Assembly (NCBI RefSeq): GCF_019399895.1
Contig: NC_091864.1
Coordinates: 11,944,001-12,008,000 of the forward strand
Length of the DNA: 64,000 nucleotides
Direction: 5' to 3'
DNA from: Cardiocondyla obscurior
Lineage: Eukaryota > Arthropoda > Insecta > Hymenoptera > Formicidae
Shown: piece by piece, positions 13,001-26,013 of the stretch
Layout: every line of letters starts with the position of its first letter
Numbering within the stretch: the stretch's first letter is position 1
The notes under the pieces: generated by a model
Databases searched by the model: none
What the model saw: only the letters and a program-made list of their open reading frames with translations
Told to the model about the DNA's origin: nothing
Made by a program: the position numbers and the translations under genes

Positions 13001-16000
13001 CAATAATTCTTATCGTGCGTCAGTCATAATATAGAACGTAATTCTGGTTGTTGCGTGTGATATTCGACTTTTATTCCCGAGCTAATAAATATGATTCTGT
13101 TGTTCGCTTTCCGTTGAACTTTGTCTTGGTGGACGAAAATTCAAGTATTCGTTTTATATTTTATGGAGCATCCCTTTGTTAAAAGTGAATTTTTAAACGA
13201 TACTCGAAACCCACGTAATTAGACTCTGGCCCGGTAGAACATATTTAACAAGAGCTTATCCGGGAAAAGGGATAAGGGCGGGGAGAGGGGGAGTAATAAA
13301 AAAAAGTTTCGGTTAAAAAAGCTCCATTAAATCTGGCGGCTAAAGATATAGAGGTATTATGGAGAAAAGGACGCGAGAGATTCGTTTAATTTATCACCTA
13401 CTTAAAGTCCAACGCTCTCGCGAATAGAAGGCCCTTTTTTTTTAACTCTGGTTTCAACTTGCTATCTATCTCGCGCCGTCCTCTTTTTCTTTCTCTCGAT
13501 CAGTCTCCTTGCCAATTGCTTGTCCACTGACTTTGAATTGGGATTCTATAAAACGCTCGTAAAAAAAAAAAACACGTTTCGATCTTGCTAAGCAAGGCGA
13601 TACACCTTTACATAAAAACCTTTTAGTGCGAATTTTACTCTTGTCGAGTAACGACGTGGATCGTTCGATTCTTTCTCACATGAAAATCGCGTAGTAAAAG
13701 GTATGTGAGCCACATCCGAGACACGTTCTTGTAAGAGTAGGCTCTAGAAATAAGTTCCTCTATCGAGGAATGTTGAGCTATTATAGCATCATATTATAGC
13801 ATTACCAGCCCTTGAGAAATGATCACCATGCATGCATCGCGTTACAGAAGCTATAAACTATATCGCCACACGCCTTCGCTGCAGTCAACCGAGGGAACAG
13901 CCGCAAGGGACGCGCTATTGCATCGCCTAGCGCTAACGAGACCTGATGTCTCAATTTCCGAAAGGACGTCTCACGACAGGGGGCGATTGCGTTGCGTGGG
14001 GGACGACGCCCCATGCGACGAGGGGTGATATAGACCTGATAAGGCGCTAAAATAATATACAGCCTGGGCTCAGGATCGGAATCTCCGCGTAATGCCCTTC
14101 TCGTACTCATTCGTTTCTTTCTCCCGTCTGACTTGCTCCCTTTCTCAATTTTTTTTTTATTTATCTCGCTCATTCCGCCCTTACCTTCCGTCTCTCTTTC
14201 CCACCGATTTCACGATCGCGCTTCATCCCCCTTCCCTTCTCGAATTGTTTCTCGATGCTATCCGTGACTCTCCAGTTTGTTAGGGGGATTTATTTGATTG
14301 AATATCGACTGCTCGAGTAGCCACCCACGGGTTATAACGGGTGTATCAGCAGCGCACAGATCCCGACAGCGTAGGGGGATGAAAAAACGCCCCCGTAATA
14401 TATACGCGGAGAGAGAAAAAGAGAGAGAAATACGTTATTTTATTGCTTCTTGAACGAAGACTGATATTTATCTATTGTGACATTTTTTTTACAATATCAA
14501 TTATACATGCCGAGTAATTAATTACAATCTTATACATGCTTAAAAATCTCGATATTTACGAAACGTATATTTTAAATACAAAAAGTTGGAATACGTATAG
14601 AACGTGTGAAGGAAGCAGACAGAAACAAAGACTAATATAAAGTACTTTTCGCGCTATTATTCTGCTTTGAGAGTACTTTTCGATATTGATGAAACTAAAG
14701 TACGTCGACTCGAATAATTATTGAATTGAAGTCACAGCAGCATAATAATTTGAAAACGACGTTTGCTTCTTTTTAGAAAAACTTACTTCTCTTATTAGAG
14801 TTGAATACTGAAGTTCGTATTTCTTGATTGCCTTATAGTTGCAACAGGAAACTAAATTTCTTGAATGTTTGAAGGAAACTTTAAAAGACGTAGAAAGATT
14901 TAAATTTAAGTCTCTATTAATTGACGTCTGTTGAATATTTAACAACTTTATAATATTAATATTATTATCATTATTTTTTTATATTAAGTTAAAAAAAAAA
15001 TTAATATCAGTAATATTATTCGCTGAAAATCGATAGCAGAGTGAGCTTTAATTCGAATACTTTAATCGAGAGCGTTCGAGACAGTCGCGTGAATCTCTCA
15101 TGATCATATTTGCGCACAGCCTCGAGCGTTTTATCGGTTTAGAGGCAAACATCTTTTGTGGACCATAGAAAAATAGCTTTTCTAACGACGTTTTACCGTC
15201 AAAAGTAATAGTTTAGTCGTATATGTTTGTATTAATGCTATCATTGCTAGGATATTTTTTTAGATAATTTTCTGACAAATAAATGTATATAAAAAAAAAA
15301 TTTTTTTTATGGATAAATTCGACGCAAGTACATGCATAAGTACATATATTATCGATTTAATAATTCGCATACATTTTGAAATGTAAATTTAATTATAAGC
15401 AAAAACATTTCAATTATCCTTGTCTTTTTGCTATGAAGAAGGGCGGGAAAAGAGAAGCACTTAGTTTCTCGCTTTAGATAGCTATACTCCTGCTTGGCAT
15501 GCACACGCTTACGTAGGGAAGTTCGCATAATAGACCCTAATCCGAATCTAAATCTGAGCTTACGAGATAAACAGTCTATTAGGGAGAACGGGACGTTGCA
15601 GCAAACCCGCTCAAAATCTCCGGGGGACCGAGGGGGGAGAAAAGAGGGGGGTAACGGCAACATCAAAGATATCGGGTTGACGAGGAGAATCCCCGTGCTA
15701 CCGCATCCCCGGTTTATAAAACGGGCGATACGGAGCCCTCTTGCAACAATCGTCAATCGCGAACAATCGGATTTGAACGAGCTTTTCTTGGAAAATCATC
15801 GCGAAAAGATTAAGCGACGGAGAGTCAGATGAGATTTCGAAGGGTCGTGTCGGTTTCGCGATGAAAAATTAATGGAAGGTCGATATATCACGCGAGAGAC
15901 CGTGAATTCCGATATCATTGAATCGAAGGCGGATAAATCTATCTCCTTAAAGAATAAAAAAAAGGAAAAAAAAAAAAAAGAAAAATTAATTTAAATCTCT

Positions 16001-19000
16001 GGCTCTGACTTTTACTCTTATCAAAGTTTAGTTCTATTATAAATTGTGACGTAGGTCGTGATCCACGCGTTGATAAAATATTTACCTCGATGAATGAGAA
16101 ATCCTCCATATTCTGTTTAATATCAAAGGTTATTTAATAATTACAGAAAGCCATGTAGGTGTTATCAAATTTACTGCTAATATACGCGTCGTAGGAGGTT
16201 AATGTCGTTGAATGGAGTAATTTCTTGTCGTTCTGTTACAAAGAGCTATTACCGCAGTCTCCGGAATCAGTCGAAGTTGCGAACGTAAATTTAGTTCGGA
16301 AACTTGCAGTGCTTGCGGTTGTTATTGATTACGCGTACAAAATAACCGAAGAAACCGTCATTACGATAAAGACATTTTATGAAGAAATATAAATATTTTA
16401 AAGTGGAACATCTTAATTTTTTTTTTTGTGCATTTATATTTTTATGTTCCACCGAATCTCTTTATTGATTACTAAAAACTTTTACTTCTTTTAGTCGAAT
16501 TTTAATTAATAAATACTTATTAAATTCGTAAAATGGCATCGGACAACTGTAGCGTCTGTCCGATTATAATGAGGAGCTATAGTCGGAAGACTAATTTTAA
16601 GTATCCATTCAAAATGCCATTAAGGACCCCGTCTCGCGGCTCATTCGTACAGAACATTTCTGGGCACGGCGTATACCGAGCCATCAGCTAGTCGAGGGCG
16701 GTATGATTGACGAGCCCTTAAACGAAATGGGATTAATGCGCATACAAATTTTGGAGTCCCGTAGGAGTTCATCTCAACTCGTCGATAATAATTATTATTA
16801 ATGATGAAATTAGTGGGCGGCCGCGTGCCGTTGATTTGTTCCCAAAGCGATTTGAGGAAAATCGAGAAACTGCTATTCTCTACGCGCAGCATATTTCTTA
16901 CGAGACCCGTGTATAAAATTCAAATTACCCACAAATTAATCAGTAATTAATATTGTCCATGTAACTATGTACCTATTTAATTTGCAGATCAGATAAAACG
17001 ACAGAGAAGGCAGGGGTAAAGCAAAATCAAAATTTGTTACTAAAACATATTTAACAAACTGCATTGAATTAATATTTGTATGTTAGAATTGCAAGTATTA
17101 TTACATGATGTAATTAAAAAAAAAATTATTTTAGGTAATTAATTTGTATTTATAATACATTGTCTACATTTTCTCTCAGTAACAGTAATGTCTACAAGAG
17201 CACAACTAAAATTTTGTTAATAAAGAACGAGAAGTTTAATGTCGTATTTGTTTAACGTTTTGCGATATCTTTGATAACTTGTTAAGGAGGGCAATCGACG
17301 TCGGGGGGAGAGAAATAATTACGAATCTGAGGGGCTTCCGGACTTCAAAGGGCACAAGTAAAGTATTTCCCAGAAATGGAAATGTAAATAATGGCATAGG
17401 TACGCGCAAACGTCAAATTTTCCAGTCATTTTGCCAGTTATGCTTGTTAGAAATGAAATTGGCGTGCGGCCATATATCACACAAAGGAACTTCCACAAAA
17501 CCGAAGAAACTCATGCGCCGTTGATTTGTGTACCGCACGCAGAATTCAGCAAAATGCACTCTGTAACTTTCAGAGCATACTGCTTGGGAAGCTGTTTCCA
17601 CGGAAAATCATAGCTCATCGCGATTTCAAAGACGTAATCTTAGTTAGCGAACTATTTGCGGGCTCGAGAGCTCCTTCTTACACATCTTCCTGATTTAATA
17701 TCTCGCCCGGCACTATCGTTATTTATAAAATTTCTGTTTTAGTAATCCAATTAAAGTTATCTCAATTTTAATTACCTAGTTACTGATTACAAGTGGTGGA
17801 GAACCCCATCGATTATCTCCATTTTATAGTATCTTTATTTTAATTAACGCTTAGACAATTTATTTACAAAATTACAAAATAAAAAAATTCGTAAAGTAAT
17901 AATTTTTACATAAAAAAAAGAAAAGATTTTTATATTATTTTAAAATAATGACGTACAACATTTAATAAACGTTAAGTATTTATTTTCATCTATATTTATA
18001 CAGGAAGATCCGATCTCAAAAATATGAGGTAGCAGTTTGCTTATGGAGGAAAGCTTTTTAAAGGAAGATCTCCTCTTAGCAGAAACTCGATTATATTATT
18101 CTCGCGAGACAGAAAACGAAGGAAATCCGTTCGAGGAAGGCTGGCATAATATAAGCTCGCTATTTCGCCATTCACGAATAGATTTGTTCGGGGTTTCGGA
18201 ATGAGCTGAGAAATCGTCGCGAACGTTGAATTTTCTTCTATAAAACGCTCCCTAGGGAAAAAGGACGGATGCAGCCCCTCTCCGCTACGAAGGGTGGAAT
18301 CGGTTTCTCGGATTTTACGAACTTTCGACTGATAACTTGCTTCTTTACTTTCTGTCTCTTTCTTTCTTTACTTCTCCCCATTCTTTTTCAACTTTCCTCT
18401 TTCACGTTCTTTTTCGCGTCCCTTTCTAAGACGTTTGACGGAACTTAGAATATAAACGAGCCGCAACTCCTCATCGGTACGTCAACTCGAGTGCTAGGTG
18501 TGGGATGATAGATTGACTCTTTCGACGACACCGCGAAAATATATAAATGCATAACCTTTGAAAGGCTAAACCTGCTAAACTAACGGGTTTATCGGAACGA
18601 TCTTGGTAAAATAACTTTAATTATAAAAATTATAAAAAAAATTTTTTTTTCCCTTTTTTAATATTACTAGAAGAAACCGTGCGCATTTTCACGTGCACTA
18701 TTTTTCGAAAGGTTTTAATTACAAACTACGAAAAAAAAATTATGCAACTTACCAATCTGCATGAACTTCAGCGGAGTTGTAGAGTTCTGCCGGTGACTGT
18801 AACATAAAAAGGAAAATATTAATGTAGACATGCCAATAGTTAACAAGATTAATAAAAGAAAAAAGGTAAAAGTTTTTTTTTTAATAAAGATTTTATTTAA
18901 AAAATTTATGCTTACCTAAGAGTTGCTCCGCTGATGCAGGATACCCGTCCCGGGCCTGCTCCTCCTCTCACAATAGATGGAACGTGTCGAGCCATCCTTC

Positions 19001-22000
19001 CGCGCACTAGACACTCGCGTGAGCCGCGACTGTGAATCTACAATCGCGAGAACAATTTATTAAACACTGTCTTTCGCGCGTTTTATACGACACTCCCGTT
19101 TTAATAAAATCGTACAATAAATTCACTCGCTCGATTACTTTTCGATTTTCGCGAAAAAACGACCGACGAACCGGCTGCGGTTCGTTTAATTACTAATGTC
19201 GGCGATAACGGCACTATAATTTCTGTAACAAAAAAAAGATATAAAATGGAAATTAGTGACATGCTGCAAATGAAGTCAGTCTTAAAAAACAAATTCATTT
19301 AATGTTTATGCGTAATTTTTTTTTCTTTCTTTTGATATAATTTAAAATTAGAAATTTTTGTAAATTATTAAGGAAGAGGTTGCCGGAATTGTTATGCACG
19401 AGACAGAAATAAATGCGTTATTTCCACGTGTTTCAGGTCGATTTTGGTGACGTTTTCATACCGTCTGACTTGAAGGTACCGAAATTGCAAGTACTTCCTG
19501 AATTTTCGAGATTGGCGCACGGCCTCCGCAGCGGCAACATCAGTATTCTAGACAGCAAAACGATCTATATTCCAAATTTGCATTACGACGGTGGCGGACC
19601 GGATGCTTACTTCTGGGTAGGCAATGGCTCAGAACCCAGCCGTTTTGGTATCAAGGTTCCCAACGAACAAGACAAGTTAGTTGTAACACACGTACTTTAA
19701 AATAATTAATTAATTATTTAACTTACTATTTTTTTTTTTAATAAAATAAAAGCTGCAGAATTTCGATCGCCTTATAAAAATTATACGAGGAATAAATACT
19801 AGAGATACTATTGTATAATTAAGTTTTATACATTTGTTTTTGTTAAGCCTCTGGACTTGCATACTTTAATGTAGATAATTTTTTATTCTGTTTAATTTAT
19901 TGAGACTATTATTGATATTATCTGTTTCACTGGCAGATTGGTACCATTAAGAGCGTATCAAGGAGAGGACATTGAGATCGTCTTACCGGGAAATTTGACG
20001 GTGTACGACATCAACTGGCTCGCGGTGTGGTGCGTCGAATATAGACATAATTTCGGGCACGTTCTAATTCCAAAGGACCTCGACGTTCCTCCGGCTCTTG
20101 GCCAGACGAAAATTACGGTAAACCAAAATGAGTTCTCCAATCCACCAGCCTGATACACCCCAAAACTTTCCTTACGTACCCTCATTAACGTTTACTATGA
20201 AATGATAATATACGTGGCTTTGCTCTTTGATATACACGATGAAAAGCCTTGCTTTGATAGAGACGAATTAAATACACTGTGAAGAGGGACGTTTGCTTCT
20301 TTATATGATAAAATGCACGTGGTCGTCAATATTTGTGTTAATAAAAATCGTGCTGGCAAGGTTCTTACCTTTAGTTACTTTTAAACAACAGTACAACAAT
20401 TTTTTAAAGCCAAATTAAATCGAGAACGCGAGTTTTACTTCGAGAAAATTTTTTTTGGTGATATAGTAAAACTATTATCACGTTTGTTGTTCAAATTTAA
20501 TTACTATTTTCTCTTTAATAATACGATTGTTGATTTTAAATTGGAATAGCCGCCGTGGTGGTATAATCCAGTAAGTAAAACGTGATGCGCGCGTTTTGTC
20601 ATATAGATCATAGATTCTTGTAATAAAGTATAACAGATTACATATTTCTATTTTTTCAGACGAGTAGCACACCGACGCCTAAGGTGAACAACTGTAAAGA
20701 GATGCTAAATGGACGTGTGCAAGTACAATGGCAGTTGAAAGGCGATGATGTGCAGATTCGACTCTCAGGGCGCATCAAGGATGATCAATACGTAGCGTTC
20801 GGGTTATCGGGTGTGGACGGCAAGTCCGAGATGATCGGCGGCGACGTCGCCGTGATCGGATACAATAAGAGAATTGGCAAGTTCTTTGCCGATGATTACT
20901 ACATGTCGTCTCTATCTCAATGCGATGGTATAAGGGGTGTATGTCCCGATGAGAGGATTGGCGGAAGGAACGATGTGGTGTTTTTACATGGGGAAAGAAA
21001 AAATGGCATAACAACGGGTATGATAAATATATAATACATAAAATTTATAGTAAACTAGTTATTAAATGCTACTTGTGATTTTCAGTGTGATAAGTAGTAT
21101 AGTATATCAATTATTTTTAGATATATTTGCATTAATTTGAGTATTTCTTGTATATTAAATAAGTTAAGATAAATATAAAACAAAAATTATCATTGATGTG
21201 TGATAATTGATTTCAATTGTAGTTACGTATACACGCCCAATGAGAACCAACGAGCCAGAGAAGGATAGGATGATTCCGGAAAGAGAAACTAGTGTGATCG
21301 CTGCCATTGGACTTCTGAATTCGCGGGGCGAAGCAAATGCTCATGAAGCATCCGATAAGACTACCGAAGATATTCGTATTGATTTTACATCGAGAAATGT
21401 TCACGACTGTACAAACTCTTTGTATAATATTCCGGATGAACCTGATATTGAGCCCTGGACGCCGGCCGTTATCGTCGATAAGAATATTTTTAATGCAAGA
21501 ATTGGACCGACTGGTTCGAAAAAAGGATATACACGAATTACAGGTATTACAACATTTGTATTAACTTTTAGAATTATAGTGTTTTAAGACCGAAATTAAT
21601 TGATAATTTTTATTACAATTTAGGTACACCCTCTTGGGGCATTGCATGGTACATCAATGGTTTATTGATCCCAGAGATAACGGTTGAGCGAGGAAAAACT
21701 TATACCTTTATTGTGGAGGGTGGAAATGATTCTTCCAATCGCGCTAGGTAAGTTGCATTTTTATTTGCGATAATATTTTTCAAAATATGTATGTATATGC
21801 AATGCAATGTTAAATCAAAATCTGTATTCAATACCTCCAATACAACAGTGAATTGTTCTAATACCTCTTCGATATAATAGGTACCATCCATTCTACATAA
21901 CTGACAGTTCGGAAGGTGGTCTAGGACAAAATTCAGAGAGAGAGACTGACGAAAAAGTATTTGCTGGTGTAGGACGCGATTCTCAGGGATATCTTTTCCC

Positions 22001-22386
22001 GACTGCAGCTGGTCGTTATTGCGAATGGACCCGTACTACAGTAGATAATCCGGATAATTACAAGACGTTTAAAAGCTTCTTTGAGACGCTTGAACTTAAA
22101 TGTGACGAGGGTGAGCCTGCTAAACTTATATGGACCGTGGAAGAAGATACTCCAGACTTAGTTTATTATCAGGTACGAATTTATGAAGAAAAATCAATTT
22201 TTAAACAATCTGCAAATATTATATATATAACTTTATCTTGTTCAGTGTTTTACGCACAAACATCTGGGTTGGAAAATTCATGTCGTTGACTTCGGGTCCC
22301 AAAGAAGCATTAACGGCATCAGTCAAGTTTTACTTGCATTTACAACATTTATGGTGTCCATCATTACACTTTTATTCTTGAGATGA
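4091..22386 (+). CDS. Skeletor: Skeletor-like protein: DM13-DM13-DOMON, nine visible coding exons (5' end incomplete)
   Basis: Exons: 4091-4316, 5080-5191, 19437-19675, 19937-20117, 20660-21017, 21223-21543, 21624-21747, 21881-22172, 22246-22386 (stop TGA 22384-22386). All phases join, giving 663 residues after the first split codon. Residues about 7-125 form a first DM13 domain (FCYDGTGPDAYFWVG and a conserved VWC). Residues about 133-240 form a second (HYDGGGPDAYFWVG, again VWC). About 262-430 is a DOMON domain starting near NNCKEMLNGRVQVQW. The C-terminus ends in a hydrophobic segment (about 645-663), which would suit a membrane anchor or GPI signal. DM13 and DOMON are extracellular domains with proposed redox or haem/sugar-binding roles; the exact function in insects is unsettled. 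The architecture matches insect Skeletor isoforms B/C. The 14.2 kb second intron falls between the VWC cysteine and the end of the first DM13 domain. The signal-peptide exon is missing from view. Confidence 0.93.
5915..6256. mobile_element. Foldback MITE with long terminal inverted repeats
   Basis: The left end CAGGGTGTCTCACCCCATAT is mirrored by the right end ATATGGGGTGGGACACCCTG. Complementarity continues inward for about 50 bp, including AGTTAGATAGGTCTCG against CGAGACCTATCTAACT. The element is flanked by TA on both sides, as for TA-target DNA transposons. A second palindrome lies in its centre (6047-6124), with arms starting AGCGACAAGGAAGC. There is no transposase frame, so it is non-autonomous. 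The CAGGGTGTC-type ends are common in insect DNA transposons; I do not assign a superfamily. Confidence 0.85.
6047..6124. repeat. Internal palindrome nested in the MITE
   Basis: Arms AGCGACAAGGAAGC and GCTTCCTTGTCGCT flank a CG-rich stem (GTGAGCGCGACAG / CTGTCGCGCTCAC), giving an almost complete 78 bp hairpin in the middle of the larger foldback element. Confidence 0.85.
9116..9146. repeat. Perfect 12 bp inverted repeat
   Basis: Arms GTTAATGGGACC and GGTCCCATTAAC are separated by a 7 bp loop. It lies in the long Skeletor intron, with no associated frame. Confidence 0.8.
10727..10820. repeat. Polypyrimidine (CT-rich) tract
   Basis: About 90 bp that is almost purely C/T on the plus strand, with TCTCTCTC runs. 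A related tract lies at 11120-11160. The reading frames across both are low-complexity artefacts. Confidence 0.75.
11120..11160. repeat. CT-rich tract
   Basis: TCTCTCTCTC and TTTCTC runs, all pyrimidine over about 40 bp, in the same intron as the 10.7 kb tract. Confidence 0.7.
18673..19015 (-). repeat. Dispersed repeat, copy 1, with exon-like blocks on the minus strand
   Basis: Similar over its length to 58484-58816 in the same orientation. On the minus strand it contains an ATG block (18995-18916) reading MARHVPSIVRGG... that ends at GTAAGC, then after 119 bp an acceptor-like TTACAG and a second block (18796-18753) ending at GTAAGT. The frame stays open through both blocks in this copy, but an indel changes the second block in the other copy. 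It could be a duplicated fragment of a gene's 5' end, an element-captured fragment, or a noncoding repeat. No protein family is recognised. Confidence 0.7.
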
Positions 22387-22634
22387 ATTATTGGGTTTTC
22401 TTTTTGCAACGCGGAACAGTAGGAGACAAAGCAACGTGGAAATAACAAATGGCAAAGATGACGACGAAAACTGATCGATTTAAGATGATTACGAAATCTT
22501 CAATAATGTACACACGATTGTTAAATCGACGAAACACATACAAGGTTGTATGAAAGTATTTAGTACGTAAGATCTACTTGTAAGGTAAAAGATTAGCAAA
22601 ATATTTTTAAGACCTATCAGATTCAATATTTCAT

Positions 22635-22737
22635 ATTATATATATATATGAGATATATATTATATATAATATATATATATATACATACATATACACACAA
22701 ATACACGTATACACGTATACACATATACATATATGAA
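22635..22737. repeat. TA / CA microsatellite in the Skeletor 3' region
   Basis: (TA)n grading into ATACACGTATACAC-type repeats, about 250 bp after the Skeletor stop and probably inside the 3' UTR. Confidence 0.85.
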
Positions 22738-22799
22738 TATGGACGCAAAATTTCCATACTCTGACAAAATCGAGCTGACAATAATAATGGTTAGTGGAT

Positions 22800-22904
22800 A
22801 ACCGATAAAATTCCGACAATAATCTTAATCGGGACTGAGCAACCAATGAAATTCTGACAATAATTATAATCAGAGTTGAGTAATCAATGAAATTTGGACA
22901 ATAA
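22800..22904. repeat. 41 bp imperfect tandem repeat, about 2.5 units
   Basis: Units start at 22800 (AACCGATAAAATTCCGACAA), 22841 (AACCAATGAAATTCTGACAA) and 22882 (AATCAATGAAATTTGGACAA), with an exact 41 bp period. A weaker related stretch precedes it. It is probably part of the Skeletor 3' UTR. Confidence 0.8.
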
Positions 22905-23433
22905 CGAACAACTGTTCATTATTAGGGAGAGAAAATGTCAAAATAATATTTGGGGACGAGCTGATTAGCACGTAATTATAGATATAAATTTGATGCGAAG
23001 AAATGGAGATGCATCAGCATGTACAATGTAAATTTTGCACAAAACTATAGTTGATCTTAATATAACTTTAAATCGCGATGATAATACGTAAGAAATACAT
23101 TTATAAATGCTGTCGACTGGACAATAATACGTAGAATAGTCAATCGAGGAAAAAAGAAAGAGAGAAACAAATGTGAATTATGTACAAGAAAGTAAAGAAA
23201 AAGTAAATACTTAAGGGTGATGTGCAAGTTACAAACTATCCCTTATGTGTGGTAACAATGCTGTCATATGTATATACTATAGAGTGGACCTTCCTAAAAC
23301 GGAATGAAAGTATAAAATGTGCCTTGGGTACAGATAATAAATGTCTTTAATTACAAGGATTAGGACCCACTCGGCAAAAGGACACCGTCTAGTACTTTGG
23401 AACTGGTCTCTTGTGCGTAAAGCGTGTCGCATC

Positions 23434-23461
23434 AATAAAGCTATGACTTATGTCTAATAAA
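23434..23461 (+). terminator. Candidate polyadenylation signals for Skeletor
   Basis: Two AATAAA hexamers 16 bp apart, about 1.05 kb after the stop codon. Earlier and later AATAAA copies exist, so the real site cannot be fixed from sequence. Confidence 0.4.
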
Positions 23462-25512
23462 GAAAGGTATTATAGATAAAAATAATTTCTTGAAATGTTC
23501 AATCATACAATATCAGTTCTAATTATGTTTCTGTACGTTGATATAACAATAATTGTTAAGCAATGCATTTGCGTATATATCGCGAGTCGCAAAAATAACT
23601 TCTACAACAAGTAAAATAAAAAAAGGAAACATAAAATTATCAAAAAATATCAAAAGTCTGTGGCGAATATCTTATAGACGTAACTATAAATATTGCAAAA
23701 TGTGCAAGGGATATAAAAGATTTACAACCAAGAGAAATCAGCGGAATACATAATCAATTTAGGGTAGAGAATTTAATGTAACATTTTTCGCGTGTTAATG
23801 TCAAGTTTTAAGTGTGTGTCCAGCTCCTAAGTGCCGGGGTGTCCACGAAATTCGCAGCAGTAAATTCTTTGCGATTTAACCGCTTATCGCACGAAGACCA
23901 GTCTGTGTTTAATTTACATATGTATATACAAGTATCATACATATACCAAACATTCTTTGAAACTTACACTAGCTTTACTAAGATGGAGAAGTTAAAAAAG
24001 GAGAAGCGTATATGTAAGAACTCGTATTAATTACCATAAGTAAATGATAATAAGAATGTTCAATCAATGTTTGTGTTGCTGAGGTTTCGATACGACAATA
24101 CTTGAGAATGATCTCGCTCAATAACGAGATTTTTGCTCGAGACGTAGGCTATACCGCTATATTTTTCATTCATTTATTTTTCTTTTTTTTCTAAGGAAAC
24201 CGTAAGAAAGTAACAGATATAGTCTGTAAGTGGATAGAATAACTTGTAGGACGAAACTCCTACTTCTGTGACGGACAAAGATGACAATAATAAATGATCA
24301 ACTTACGGGATTTACAATAAAGCGGACTGCTCCTAGAAAAGACAGTTTCTTTTTTTAAATCAACTATAATCGAAGCTCACAAATTTACGAATTACATGTG
24401 TACGAATCAATCATTCGCCCATATAAATGTATGAGACAAATTATAAGCCATATATTATTCTGCAATAAAACATAAGTCGTAAGTCGCGTAGGTGAAGTGT
24501 TCCATTCGCATGATGTATATGTACAGATAATATATAGACAATAACATATAGATAAATATATCGTTCGTAGTGTGAGTACAAATAAAATTTTACAAAAATT
24601 TTATTTTAACAAAGAAATTACGTAAAAAACAAAAAATGTTAAATAAGTTTCCGCCTTTTTAAAATTCAAGTACTTACTAATAATAATTTTTTTTTTTTTT
24701 ATCTTTTTCTAAGTAATCTAAATCATTATTTTTCTATAAATTTTTAAATACTCAGATCTATTTGCTCAGAGTTAGTTAATTCTTTCTTTCAACTTTTTAT
24801 TTTGTCGAACAATTTTATTTTTCCAGGAGCAGCCCTGTCACATCCCAAGTTGTTAGTTTATAAGGAACAAATAATAGCTTAGGTGCTAAAGAAACTTTTT
24901 CGGCTATATTACTGTACATTAATACATATAAAAAGAGGAAAAATAAAACGTATTTATGGAAACGCCTCTGAAGACTAAATTCAAAATATTAGTCATCTGA
25001 GGCACAGCATGCGAACGGTTACCGTCAATGTTGTACAGTTTCAAACGTGATTTTGAATTGTTAGTGGTACTTTTAGCATGTAACATTTACAACTCTAGAT
25101 CTATCTTTGAATTAATATAACTAAAATGGTCTACTTATAAGCTTCCATCCATGCACGATTACTACATAAGACACATGAAATGACAGAGGGTGCGGTAAGA
25201 TAGAATGAAACTTATCGCGTTATCATGTACGAATGCAATTTACGCAATTTTCCATAAGCGAATTCCAATGAATACTAAATATACATATAATCGTACGATA
25301 GATTTTACAAAAAAGTTTTGGAATGACGTCTTAGTACATCTTTTATTGCGTTTTAATTGCAATGTTTTTTTAGATTTTATATATTTTTCCAAATTTACAT
25401 TTACATGGAAACATTATGAACGATGTTACAACTTTGACTCCGAAATAATTCTATAATCATTTTATAATATTATTAATTTAAGGGCATTGATGTACTTCTA
25501 TTAGCAGTTATT

Positions 25513-25549
25513 AGAAAGTTTTTGTAATATTGTATTGCAAAAACTTTCT
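25513..25549. repeat. Hairpin, 16 bp arms
   Basis: AGAAAGTTTTTGTAAT and ATTGCAAAAACTTTCT pair at 15 of 16 positions around a 5 bp loop. It lies between Skeletor and NUP107 and has no assigned role. Confidence 0.75.
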
Positions 25550-25982
25550 AAATACATTACATTCATTTTATCACAATTGTTAGGAGCCAAGTTTTGTAAT
25601 TAATGTGAATTCATTGTAAGTTAGTATCGACGCTTATTACTTTAAATTTTGATCGCATTTTATCAGCGTTTGACACGTGCAAAATTAACAAGATATTGCA
25701 AAAATCTCTTACTATGTCTATTTTTTTGCACGATTATTATATACGTTTCAAAACTGTACAACTAGCTTTGTATACGCGCAGACTAATATTTCAGACAATA
25801 TATTATAAAAACGATCGCTTTAAGTACGAACGGTCTTGTAACTTCTCGGTAAGGGGAATAAATAGCTGTAAGAGAGTTTGAGATAAAAATTATTTTAAAG
25901 TTTGTATTAAGCAAGGAACGAAGTGTTATTAATATATACGGAACGAGTCGAATCATACCGCATTTAATACTTTTGCAAGTAT

Positions 25983-26013
25983 TACACCCCGCAAAAGCTT
26001 ATTTTGCGGTGTA
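25983..26013. repeat. Short hairpin
   Basis: TACACCCCGCAAAA and TTTTGCGGTGTA pair with bulged C residues around a 5 bp loop. Confidence 0.65.

Larger units (their letters stand above)
5192..19436 (+). other. 14.2 kb intron of the Skeletor gene
   Basis: Bounded by a strong donor (GTGAGT at 5192) and an acceptor (TTTCAG ending at 19436), both phase 0. I see no host gene inside on either strand. It holds a foldback MITE (5915-6256), a perfect short hairpin (9116-9146), CT-rich tracts (10727-10820, 11120-11160), many A/T homopolymers and one copy of a dispersed repeat (18673-19015). The numerous 60-140 codon open frames look like chance frames: their composition follows the local base bias and none resembles a protein domain. 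Confidence 0.8.
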
